In this document: positions 1 to 6,678 of the stretch, one piece after another
Layout: the number at the start of each line of letters is the position of its first letter
Numbering within the stretch: the first letter of the stretch is position 1
Assembly (NCBI GenBank): GCA_037318855.1
Contig: CP134874.1
Coordinates: forward strand, 3,038,598 to 3,102,597
Reading direction: 5' to 3'
Length of the DNA: 64,000 bases
Source of the DNA: Candidatus Sedimenticola sp. (ex Thyasira tokunagai)
Lineage (GTDB): Bacteria > Pseudomonadota > Gammaproteobacteria > Chromatiales > Chromatiaceae
The notes under the pieces: model-generated
The model's database searches: none
Told to the model about the DNA's origin: nothing
Seen by the model: the letters and a program-made list of their open reading frames with translations, nothing else
Translations under genes and position numbers: made by a program

Positions 1-86
1 TGTTCGATCATCAATATCAGACCAACAGTGGTTACAATCAGCCGGGGCGGGAGCTGTTTGTATCGATCGCCTATCAGCATGAGTAA
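1..86 (+). CDS. TonB-dependent outer membrane receptor, C-terminal end (probably BtuB)
   Basis: Only the last 27 codons are in the window, read in the frame starting at base 3 and ending in TAA at 84-86. The end reads GYNQPGRELFVSIAYQHE, which matches the way TonB-dependent receptors finish: a conserved GR-x-hydrophobic last strand before the terminal residues. The next genes are cobO and a B12 ABC importer, so the vitamin B12 receptor BtuB is the natural guess. The receptor class is seen from a short motif only; the substrate is inferred from context. Any cobalamin riboswitch would lie upstream, outside the window. Confidence 0.6.
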   Translation, partial: FDHQYQTNSGYNQPGRELFVSIAYQHE

Positions 87-92
87 GAGGTG

Positions 93-204
93 AAAAGCGG
101 ACGCAGAGATCGCAAAGAATACGCAGAGTGTGCAGAAATTGGTGGTTTAAAATCAACGCTTTTCTCCGCGTTCTCCGCGTCTTTCTTTTTTGTTTCTGGA
201 CAGA
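93..204. repeat. CGCAGAG-type dispersed repeat, copy 1
   Basis: The left part carries AAAAGCGGACGCAGAGATCGC and the right part its imperfect inverse (TCTCCGCGTTCTCCGCGTCTTT), followed by a TTTCTG-GACAG tail. Similar sequence recurs near 23675-23736, 39571-39633 and 63191-63382. It overlaps several chance ORFs, which are not genes. Confidence 0.6.
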
Positions 205-276
205 TACCAGGTACGCAAAACTTCCGAGTGATTTCTGTTTTCTCTGCGACCGCTGCATATACTTTGCACTCCCTCG

Positions 277-562
277 CTGCCAGCCATGGAGAGCGAAGCG
301 AAGGCTGGTAATCCCCGGTAGCCGTGAGGCCGCACTGCTTACCCGTCGTGCGCGTAGCGCGCCAGAGGGGAAGCAAAGTAGGCATCCGAACACGGCGTCC
401 AGTCACTGGGAACTGACTGCGAAGCGGTAACGAGCTTGCGATGTTATCGCGTAGCGGTCAGTGACCAGGACGGCCGGGGCACTAATAGGCTGTCAAAGAT
501 TGAGTGCAAAAGGGGGACTTGGATGTCCCGTTTTGCATCACGAAATCGAAGACTCGCTTAGC
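277..562 (-). repeat. ~285-bp dispersed repeat, intergenic copy (pair with 12719-13002)
   Basis: On the minus strand this stretch matches 12719-13002 over nearly its whole length. Shared blocks include TAAGCGAGTCTTCGATTTCG, a strong hairpin (GCAAAA-GGGGGAC pairing with GTCCC-TTTTGC), GACGGCCGGGGCA and AACGAGCTTGCGATGTTAT. It lies between a CGCAGAG repeat and cobO and encodes no recognisable protein. The whole gap 87-602 therefore consists of repeats, with perhaps 30 bases of leader before cobO. The family is not one I can name. The exact ends are uncertain by a few bases. Confidence 0.75.
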
Positions 563-602
563 GTCCCGGCTTTCTGTTTCCTGACAGGTAATAAACATCA
601 CT

Positions 603-1199
603 ATGACTATCGACCAAAAACACAGCGTCAGGATGCAACGAAAAAAGTCCGTAGTGGATGAGAGCATCAACCGAGCTGACCGGGATAAAGGCCTTCTCCT
701 CGTTCATACCGGCAACGGTAAAGGGAAGAGTAGCTCCGGTTTTGGCATGCTCGCCAGAGCCCTGGGGCACGATATGCGCGTTGGTGTGGTGCAGTTCATC
801 AAAAGCCCCGGCTCTACGGGTGAAGAACGCTTCTTCCGTCGCCAGGCCAATGTTGTGTATCACGTCATCGGTGACGGCTTCACCTGGGAGACTCAGAACC
901 GGGAGCAGGATATCGCCACCGCCCGCCAAGGCTGGGCACAGGCACTGAAGTTATTGGGTGATAAAAAGATCGAGCTGCTGCTTCTGGATGAACTCAATAC
1001 CGTCCTCAACACCCACTACCTGCCCCTGGAAGAGGTGCTGGAAGGGCTCCATGGCCGTAGCGAAGGCCAGCATGTTATTGTCACCGGTCGAGGAGCCCCC
1101 GCTGAGCTGATCGAAGCGGCGGACACAGTCACTGAGATGAAAATGATAAAACACGCCTTCAAGAATGGCATCAAGGCACAGCAGGGAATCGAATTCTAA
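603..1199 (+). CDS. cobO: Cob(I)yrinic acid a,c-diamide adenosyltransferase (CobO/BtuR type)
   Basis: This enzyme attaches the 5'-deoxyadenosyl group of ATP to the reduced cobalt of corrinoids in the cytoplasm, making adenosylcobalamin or its precursors. At 198 residues it has the family length. The P-loop GNGKGKSS (residues about 37-44) is the CobO/BtuR nucleotide-binding signature, with Ser in place of the commoner Thr. It is followed by the expected GFGMLARALGH and VQFIKSPGSTGEE segments and an LLLDELN strand. The ATG at 603 gives the usual charged N-terminal helix. It stands between the receptor and the B12 importer genes, so imported corrinoid is probably adenosylated by this protein. 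The btuF-like gene follows 2 bp later. Confidence 0.95.
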   Translation: MTIDQKHSVRMQRKKSVVDESINRADRDKGLLLVHTGNGKGKSSSGFGMLARALGHDMRVGVVQFIKSPGSTGEERFFRRQANVVYHVIGDGFTWETQNREQDIATARQGWAQALKLLGDKKIELLLLDELNTVLNTHYLPLEEVLEGLHGRSEGQHVIVTGRGAPAELIEAADTVTEMKMIKHAFKNGIKAQQGIEF

Positions 1200-1201
1200 A
1201 A

Positions 1202-2029
1202 GTGATGCGTTACCTACTCTCTCTGTTGATCCTTCTGCTGGCTGCAGCCGCTATCGCCCATGCCGGCGACAGACCCGGCAAGGTGATATCCGCAAACCTC
1301 TGTACCGACCAGCTGCTGCTGTTTCTCGCGGACCCGGAGCAGATCGCCTCCATTACCCACCTTGCCCTGGAACCCAGCAGTTCCTACATGGCGGAGGCGG
1401 CCAGAGGCTACCCCATTAACCACAGTCAGGTCGAAGAGTTGCTGGCACAACAACCTGACCTGATCGTTACCGGTGCATTTACCAAGCGCAGCATGGTCGA
1501 GTTGATGCGCAAGCTGGGGTATCGTGTAGAGGTCTTTTCACCGGCCACCAATATCGATGAGATCCGTGAAAACATCCGGCGTATGGCCGGGCTGCTTGAC
1601 CAGAGCCCACGAGGGGAATCCCTGATCGCACAGATGGACAAGAGGATCGAACAGGCCACCGCCAATCTTCCGGACAGACCCATCGGTGCCCTCTTCTACC
1701 AGCCACGCGGCTATACCAGCGGCAAGAACACACTCCACGATGAGGCATTAACACTCACCGGCTGGCGTAACATCTCCGCCGATCAAGGCATCACCGGCTA
1801 CAACGCCATTAGTCTGGAGACGGTGTTACTCGCCAGACCACAACAGTTTTTCACCTCAGCCTATGCACCAGGATCCACCTCTCTGGGGCAAAGGCAGCTG
1901 GAGCATCCGGCGTTGAAAAAAATCGCTTCCGGTCGGCCTATGATCGACATCGATTTCCGCTACTGGATCTGCGGCGGCCCAATGATCGCCGACGCCATCG
2001 AACGGCTGGCGGAGGTACGCCGACAGTGA
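1202..2029 (+). CDS. btuF: Periplasmic cobalamin-binding protein of ABC importer (BtuF-like)
   Basis: A helical-backbone (class III) substrate-binding protein of about 275 residues. The first ~21 residues form a signal peptide: MRY, a long Leu/Ala run, then A-H-A-G, so export to the periplasm is expected. The body shows the family pattern: 'VISANLCTDQLLLFLADPEQI' region, 'LLAQQPDLIVTG', and a C-terminal 'RYWICGGP' segment. Translation can start at GTG 1202 or ATG 1205. It is followed by permease and ATPase genes with 4-bp overlaps, and preceded by cobO. Corrinoid as ligand is inferred from that context; the fold alone would also fit a ferric siderophore or heme binder. Confidence 0.85.
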   Translation: MMRYLLSLLILLLAAAAIAHAGDRPGKVISANLCTDQLLLFLADPEQIASITHLALEPSSSYMAEAARGYPINHSQVEELLAQQPDLIVTGAFTKRSMVELMRKLGYRVEVFSPATNIDEIRENIRRMAGLLDQSPRGESLIAQMDKRIEQATANLPDRPIGALFYQPRGYTSGKNTLHDEALTLTGWRNISADQGITGYNAISLETVLLARPQQFFTSAYAPGSTSLGQRQLEHPALKKIASGRPMIDIDFRYWICGGPMIADAIERLAEVRRQ

Positions 2030-3048
2030 GCCATCACGATGCCCCCACCCGTTCGGAGTTTTCCCAGAGCACCCTCATTACGCTCTTCAGCCTGCTGATC
2101 GCCCTCTTGCTTGTGGCTTCCCTGTTTCTCGGCACCAACCCGATACCCGTCTTTCAGGCGCTACGGGAGAGTCTTGGTGAGTCACCTTCGGTCTACTCAT
2201 TGATCATCACAGAAGTGCGCCTGCCACGCACCCTGATCGCCGCCGTTGCCGGTGCCACTCTGGGACTCTGCGGTGCGGTGATGCAGGGCCTGCTACGCAA
2301 TCCCCTGGCCAGCCCGGGGCTCATCGGCAGCTCCAGCGGGGCGGCCCTTGGCGCCGTTGCGGTGCTCTACTTCGGCCTCGGCGGCAGCTTCTGGCCCGCC
2401 CTGCCCTTGGGTGGCATGATCGGCTCATTGCTGGCGATGCTGCTGGTCTACCTGCTGGCGGGGCGTGACGCCTCCATCGTCACCCTTATCCTCGCCGGTG
2501 TCGCCATAAACTCCATGGCCCTGGCGATGATCTCGCTGCTGCTCAACCTGGCCCCCAGTCCCTATGCGGTACGGGAGATGGTGCTGTGGATGCTCGGCTC
2601 CGTCGCCAACCACAGTCTCAATGAGTTCTGGATCATGCTGCCGGGCACCCTCCTCGGCTGGCTGCTTCTTCTGGGCCACGGCCGGGCGCTGGATGGCCTG
2701 ACCTTGGGAGAGGACACCGCCCGTTCCATGGGTATCAATATTGTCCGTCTACGCTGGAAACTGTTTCTTGCCGTGGCGCTGGCTGTGGGTTCCGCCGTCT
2801 CTGTCACCGGCGCCATCGGCTTTATCGGTCTGGTGGTTCCCCACCTGCTAAGACCTCTGGTCGGTTATATGCCGGGCAGGCTGCTGCCGGTGAGCGCTCT
2901 GGGTGGTGCGGCCATGCTGCTGCTGGCGGATATCGCCGTGCGTCTCTTTCCGGCGGGCACCGAAATCAAGGTGGGCGTACTCACCTCTCTGGTGGGTGCC
3001 CCCTTCTTTCTCTACCTGATACTCAAGACCCGGCGGGTAGCACTATGA
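2026..3048 (+). CDS. btuC: FecCD/BtuC-family ABC transporter permease
   Basis: Inner-membrane channel subunit of the putative B12 importer, 340 residues with about ten membrane helices, as usual for BtuC/FecCD. Diagnostic stretches are RLPRTLIAAVAGATLGLCG, the 'MQGLLRNPLASPGLIG' loop and the C-terminal 'GFIGLVVPHLLRP' coupling-helix region that contacts the ATPase. The GTG start at 2026 overlaps the TGA of the preceding gene, and the end overlaps the ATPase start, so translation is probably coupled. Substrate assignment comes from the adjacent cobO and receptor. Confidence 0.9.
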   Translation: MSHHDAPTRSEFSQSTLITLFSLLIALLLVASLFLGTNPIPVFQALRESLGESPSVYSLIITEVRLPRTLIAAVAGATLGLCGAVMQGLLRNPLASPGLIGSSSGAALGAVAVLYFGLGGSFWPALPLGGMIGSLLAMLLVYLLAGRDASIVTLILAGVAINSMALAMISLLLNLAPSPYAVREMVLWMLGSVANHSLNEFWIMLPGTLLGWLLLLGHGRALDGLTLGEDTARSMGINIVRLRWKLFLAVALAVGSAVSVTGAIGFIGLVVPHLLRPLVGYMPGRLLPVSALGGAAMLLLADIAVRLFPAGTEIKVGVLTSLVGAPFFLYLILKTRRVAL

Positions 3049-3839
3049 CCACCCTGATCGGTGAGAACATCTCAGTCGCTTTCGGTGGCCAACCGATACT
3101 GCAGCAGACCGACATTGAACTAAAGCAAGGTGAACTACTCGGGCTTATAGGTCCCAACGGAGCAGGCAAGACCACCCTGCTGCGAATACTGGCCGGATTG
3201 CTTCGGCAGAGCAGCGGCAGAGTCACGCTGGATGGAGATGATCTAAGCCGAATGGATCCGGTGGTACGCGCACGACAGATCGCCTATCTGGCGCAGAATG
3301 GTGAGGCTCACTGGCCGATTGAGGTTGAGCGGCTGGTTGAACTGGGGCGTACCCCCCACCTCGGCAGCTGGCAACACCCCGGTGATAAAGACCGGACGAT
3401 CATCATTGACGTACTGAAATCCACCGATACCTGGGGCTTACGTCATCGCCGTTTCACAACCCTCTCTGGAGGTGAACGGATGCGCGTACTGATAGCCCGG
3501 GCGTTGGCGGTGAAACCTCAAATACTCCTGGCTGATGAGCCGGTCGCAGCACTCGATCCCGCCCATCAACTTGATATCATGGGACTACTTCAAAAACATT
3601 GCCGCGATGGGGGCAGTGCCGTCGTCGTGCTCCACGACCTCACCCTCGCTTCACACTTCTGTGACCGCCTACAACTCTTGCAGGAAGGGAAAACCGTGGC
3701 CGTGGGCAGTGCCGATTCGGTGCTCAGCGAAGAGAACCTGCGCAAAGTCTATAACTTGGTAGTAAACAGCAGCCCGGATGAAGTTGGCAGGCTGCTTTCA
3801 CTGCCATGGGCATCCACTGGCAAGAGACCTGAGAGCTGA
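3045..3839 (+). CDS. btuD: ABC transporter ATP-binding protein of B12/metal-chelate importer (BtuD/FecE-like)
   Basis: Cytoplasmic ATPase driving the preceding permease; 264 residues. Walker A GPNGAGKTT lies at about residues 36-44, the ABC signature LSGGE at 140-144, Walker B ILLADEP at about 160-166, and the switch His in VVVLHDLTLA. The start ATG at 3045 overlaps the permease stop (ATGA). It ends the cobO-btuF-btuC-btuD run; no obvious U-rich terminator follows. As with its partners, the cobalamin role rests on neighbourhood, since heme and siderophore importers share these motifs. Confidence 0.9.
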   Translation: MTTLIGENISVAFGGQPILQQTDIELKQGELLGLIGPNGAGKTTLLRILAGLLRQSSGRVTLDGDDLSRMDPVVRARQIAYLAQNGEAHWPIEVERLVELGRTPHLGSWQHPGDKDRTIIIDVLKSTDTWGLRHRRFTTLSGGERMRVLIARALAVKPQILLADEPVAALDPAHQLDIMGLLQKHCRDGGSAVVVLHDLTLASHFCDRLQLLQEGKTVAVGSADSVLSEENLRKVYNLVVNSSPDEVGRLLSLPWASTGKRPES

Positions 3840-3854
3840 CGATAGTATGCCGAA

Positions 3855-4046
3855 TCAGTTCACATAGCCTTTGTGGCACCCATTGCAACTCTTTCCAAGG
3901 GCACCGAAGGCCTGCTTCATCTTCTTCATGTCACCACCGGAGGCAGCATCAGAAAGCGCCTTACCGGCCCGCTGCAGATCATGATATTTGGCAGTGAAAT
4001 CTTCGAAGCCCATCCAAATCTCGGGTAGCGCATCGGTCTCACTCAC
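3855..4046 (-). pseudogene. Cytochrome c' fragment (C-terminal half only)
   Basis: The 63 residues match the last part of class II cytochrome c'. They have the 'ALPEIW...F..KYHDLQRAGKALSDAA' helix and end with the heme-binding CNGCHKGY, the C-terminal CxxCH typical of this family. A full protein is about 150 residues with a signal peptide. Upstream on this strand the frame stays open only to about 4115 and then meets a stop. Those extra residues do not look like cytochrome, and no signal peptide is visible. I read it as a truncated remnant; a GTG at 4046 is the only in-frame start. Cytochrome c' binds NO and CO in the periplasm, which would fit the nitrobindin-like and H-NOX genes elsewhere in the window. 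Confidence 0.75.
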
Positions 4047-4121
4047 GTCACTTTTCCGGTTAGTGTGAGGCGTTGTTCGGGTGATAAGAGTACGACTAGC
4101 TATTTCCTGAGTATTTTACTA

Positions 4122-4147
4122 GGATATAAACAACCAACCTTATATCC
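4122..4147. promoter_or_regulatory. 8-bp inverted repeat upstream of the persulfide dioxygenase gene
   Basis: GGATATAA at 4122-4129 and TTATATCC at 4140-4147 form a perfect inverted repeat with a 10-bp spacer, about 150 bp before the dioxygenase start. The geometry would suit a dimeric repressor. No regulator gene lies beside it, so the role is open. Confidence 0.35.
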
Positions 4148-4300
4148 CATGCCGAAACCGGGATTTTTGGAATCTGGTGGAGCGTATGAAGCTGCTTCTA
4201 ATGGTGCCCACCATTCCCGGTGGCAAATGATGGCGGCCACAGAGCAGAAATATCAGTGCCTTTCCACGCACGAGATAAAATAGTAACAGAGGAGTATCAG

Positions 4301-4987
4301 ATGAAACTGAGACAGCTTTTCGACACTGACAGCGGCAGCTATAGCTACCTGTTGTGGGATAAGGTCACCCGTCACGCAGTAATTATTGATCCGGTCAAAG
4401 AACAGAGTGCGCGGGACATCAGGCTGATCCATGAGTTACAACTTAAACTGCTCTACTCCCTGGAAACCCATATACATGCGGACCATGTGACCGGCGGCAC
4501 CCGGCTTCGGGATGAATTCGGCTGTAGTATCGGAGTACATCGTAATGCACACCTGGAGTGTGCCGACCTGTGGCTGGAAGAAGACCACACCATCACCTTC
4601 GGCAACGAATCTCTTCGGATACTCCACACACCCGGCCATACGGACACTGATATCAGTTATCTTGCCGATAGCGTGGTGTTTACCGGTGACATTCTGCTGA
4701 TCCGTGGTAGCGGCCGTACTGATTTCCAGTTGGGAGACCCGGGACTCAGCCACGACTCTATCACCACGAAACTATTCACCCTGCCGGATGACACCCTCGT
4801 CTACCCGGCCCATGACTATACAGGCCTCACCGCCACCACCATCGGTGAGGAGCGTAAGCTCAACCCTAGGCTGGGGGGCGATAGAAGCAGGGCTGACTAC
4901 ATTGATCATATGCAGTCACTCCATCTTGAAAAGCCCAAACACATGAGTGTGGCTGTGCCTGGAAACCTTAAATGTGGTGCACCTTAG
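4301..4987 (+). CDS. Persulfide dioxygenase / ETHE1-type MBL-fold hydrolase
   Basis: A 228-residue metallo-beta-lactamase-fold protein, probably oxidising glutathione persulfide to sulfite and glutathione with a mononuclear iron. The metal motif HIHADH lies at residues 57-62, PGHT places the next His at 113, and Asp130 lies in the segment GDILLIRGSGRTDFQ, which is characteristic of ETHE1/SdoA persulfide dioxygenases rather than glyoxalase II. I chose ATG 4301, preceded by GAGGAG at about 4289-4294 and by tandem stops TAG TAA just upstream in another frame. The longer in-frame extension to 4220 is not family-like. The stop TAG at 4985-4987 is overlapped by a dispersed repeat. Its presence suits a sulfide-metabolising organism. 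Confidence 0.9.
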   Translation: MKLRQLFDTDSGSYSYLLWDKVTRHAVIIDPVKEQSARDIRLIHELQLKLLYSLETHIHADHVTGGTRLRDEFGCSIGVHRNAHLECADLWLEEDHTITFGNESLRILHTPGHTDTDISYLADSVVFTGDILLIRGSGRTDFQLGDPGLSHDSITTKLFTLPDDTLVYPAHDYTGLTATTIGEERKLNPRLGGDRSRADYIDHMQSLHLEKPKHMSVAVPGNLKCGAP

Positions 4988-5063
4988 GGAACCTCTGAAC
5001 GAATCATGAACGATTTTTCCTTGCACTCAGAGAGGTGCAAGACAACTCATCCAGAGGTTCTCT
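4986..5063. repeat. AGGGA(A/G)CCTCTGA palindromic repeat, copy 1
   Basis: The left end AGGGAACCTCTGA and the right end CCAGAGGTTCTCT are inverted, enclosing a small internal hairpin (TTGCACTC...GAGGTGCAA). The same end sequence recurs at 16279-16444, 22192-22265, 46239-46300 and about 53752-53774. It lies between convergent genes and could act as a bidirectional terminator. Confidence 0.65.
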
Positions 5064-5619
5064 AAACTTTGCTTAGAGTATTCTGATCAATATGGTGAAA
5101 AATCTCCTGATCAACTGGAATCCACAGTTGAGTATCCTCTTTATAGCTAAATGTCCCATCATCATTAATGGTCACATCTAACAGGTATCTTTTTGTTTTA
5201 TAACTGTCGTCCAGATATCGGTTGGAGAGGATGCCGTAGGTTTGGGAACCAACCTCGGCTTCGAGGTGAAAACTACTGCTGTCGGCTTCAACGTAACCAC
5301 CGGCATTGATCAATACGCCGCGGGGCACCATAAAGCAGCGCATAACCTGCTTTTGATCCCTGTCCCATAACCAGTAGCCAAGCTCTTGATGGAATCCCTT
5401 CTCTTCACCTAGACGCCAACAGACTGTGGAATAACGAAGTCCGTATAATTGCTGCGGCCCATTGTTAACCGGGCCAAGAGGTTCAAAAACAATTTTTTCA
5501 CGATATTTCGTGGTCGTCTCTTTGCTATGAATTCTGGATATATCCACACCCTGATCACTTTCCCATGTCCCCGCCAAGGGAGCCAATGGCCCTAGGTTCG
5601 CTAAAATATCATCACTCAT
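5062..5619 (-). CDS. Nitrobindin-like / FABP-type beta-barrel protein (DUF1794-like)
   Basis: A 185-residue soluble protein beginning 'LGPLAPLAGTWESDQGVD', the hallmark opening of nitrobindin and THAP4 C-terminal domains, which form a ten-stranded barrel able to bind ferric heme and isomerise peroxynitrite. The repeated strand pattern (YGLRYSTVCWR, LGYWLWD, VMRCFMVPRG) fits. The family His ligand sits near the C-terminus; HH at about residues 175-176 could serve but I cannot confirm it. The gene diverges from the TetR operon with a 245-bp shared upstream region. No signal peptide is seen. Heme binding is family knowledge, not shown here. Confidence 0.7.
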   Translation of the reverse strand: MSDDILANLGPLAPLAGTWESDQGVDISRIHSKETTTKYREKIVFEPLGPVNNGPQQLYGLRYSTVCWRLGEEKGFHQELGYWLWDRDQKQVMRCFMVPRGVLINAGGYVEADSSSFHLEAEVGSQTYGILSNRYLDDSYKTKRYLLDVTINDDGTFSYKEDTQLWIPVDQEIFHHIDQNTLSKV

Positions 5620-5800
5620 ATTTTCTTCCTCTATTAAGCGGAATTAATCTCTCCATAATCTTAGTACAACAATCAGATGATATGTTGTTCGCCTCCAATA
5701 AATACCCGTATGTAGACACTAAGACATACAACTTAGACATAGTGCCGGTATGTCGATGGCCATTGTATGGAAATTGATCAACCCACCCACTTTTTTGAAC

Positions 5801-5829
5801 TTGACGTTAATGTGAAACGAACCTATTAT
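5801..5829 (+). promoter_or_regulatory. Sigma-70-type promoter of the TetR-RND operon
   Basis: TTGACG at 5801-5806 and TATTAT at 5824-5829 are separated by exactly 17 bp. Transcription would begin near 5836, inside the tandem operator that follows directly, about 30 bp before the TetR start codon. Confidence 0.75.
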
Positions 5830-5856
5830 TGACGGATCGTCATTGACGGATCGTCA
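5829..5856. promoter_or_regulatory. Tandem TetR-type operator
   Basis: The 14-mer TTGACGGATCGTCA occurs twice head to tail at 5829-5842 and 5843-5856. Each unit contains the dyad TGACG/CGTCA-like half-sites (TGAC...GTCA). It overlaps the last base of the -10 box and the start site, so bound repressor would block initiation. Autoregulation by the adjacent TetR protein is the simplest reading. Confidence 0.75.
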
Positions 5857-5864
5857 ATTAAAAT

Positions 5865-6668
5865 ATGAGCCCCCGGATTTTAGATAAAGAGAGCCTCCAT
5901 GCTCGTGAGCTGGAGCTGCTGGATACCGCCCTCTCAATTATTGAGAAGGAGGGCGTTGCCGGCCTTAACATGGACAAACTGGCCGCCTGCGTGCCTTATT
6001 CCAAGGGCACTATTTATAACCATTTCAACAGCAAAGAGGACCTACTTACCGGCATCTGCTGCCAGGGCATGCGCATTCTGACCGATCTATTCAGCAAGGC
6101 AGGAACCTTTGCAGGTAGCACACGGGAACGAATTATGGCCCAAAACCTGGCCTACCTGCTCTACGCCCTTCTCTACCCCAACCGCTTTCTGCTGGTGATC
6201 TCCGTCATGTCTCCCACGCTATTCGAACGTACCTCGGAACAGCGCCGAGAGGAGATTCAAACACTGGAAACAGAACTACTGGAGACTGTGTTGACTATAG
6301 TGGATGAGTCCATAGCCAATGGTGATTTCACCCTGCCCGTCCATATGGACCGAAAACAGGTGGCCTTTGCCAACTGGTCAACCAGCTTTGGCACTATCGC
6401 ACTGCTCTCTCACGATACGGAGAGTTGCGAATGCAGGCGCGGGCTCTCCATCGGACGTGAACTATTCAATAGCATCAACCTCATTCTCGATGGTCTGAAA
6501 TGGAAGCCCCTCAGCAGTGAGATTGATTCTGCAGCACTCATCCAACAGTTACTCGATGAGATATTCACCAAGGAGAGGCTGATGCTTGAATCCAAAGGCA
6601 TAAACTTGGACCTGTCAGCTCCCACCGTAGCTGAAAAAAATCCACTCAAAATAATGAACAATATCTGA
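5865..6668 (+). CDS. TetR/AcrR-family transcriptional regulator
   Basis: A 267-residue repressor. Residues about 12-60 form the TetR DNA-binding domain (LLDTALSIIEKEGVAGLNMDKLA, then PYSKGTIYNHFNSKEDLL), with the recognition helix around TIYNHF. The C-terminal ligand domain is longer than usual and has a Cys pair near 'ESCECRRG' that could sense redox or metal. It starts 9 bp after a tandem operator and ends 10 bp before an RND exporter gene, so it is the first gene of a self-repressed export operon. The ligand is unknown; a hydrophobic exported molecule is the usual case. Confidence 0.9.
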   Translation: MSPRILDKESLHARELELLDTALSIIEKEGVAGLNMDKLAACVPYSKGTIYNHFNSKEDLLTGICCQGMRILTDLFSKAGTFAGSTRERIMAQNLAYLLYALLYPNRFLLVISVMSPTLFERTSEQRREEIQTLETELLETVLTIVDESIANGDFTLPVHMDRKQVAFANWSTSFGTIALLSHDTESCECRRGLSIGRELFNSINLILDGLKWKPLSSEIDSAALIQQLLDEIFTKERLMLESKGINLDLSAPTVAEKNPLKIMNNI

Positions 6669-6678
6669 AGAACCCAGA

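Noticed and set aside
461..948. ORFs within the 285-bp repeat and opposite cobO
   Set aside because: They overlap a repeat or a strongly supported gene and match nothing.
4997..5011. GAAC-GAATCAT-GAAC, a formal match to the LexA-type box
   Set aside because: It lies inside a palindromic repeat after a stop codon, not in a promoter, and one or two such matches are expected by chance in 64 kb.
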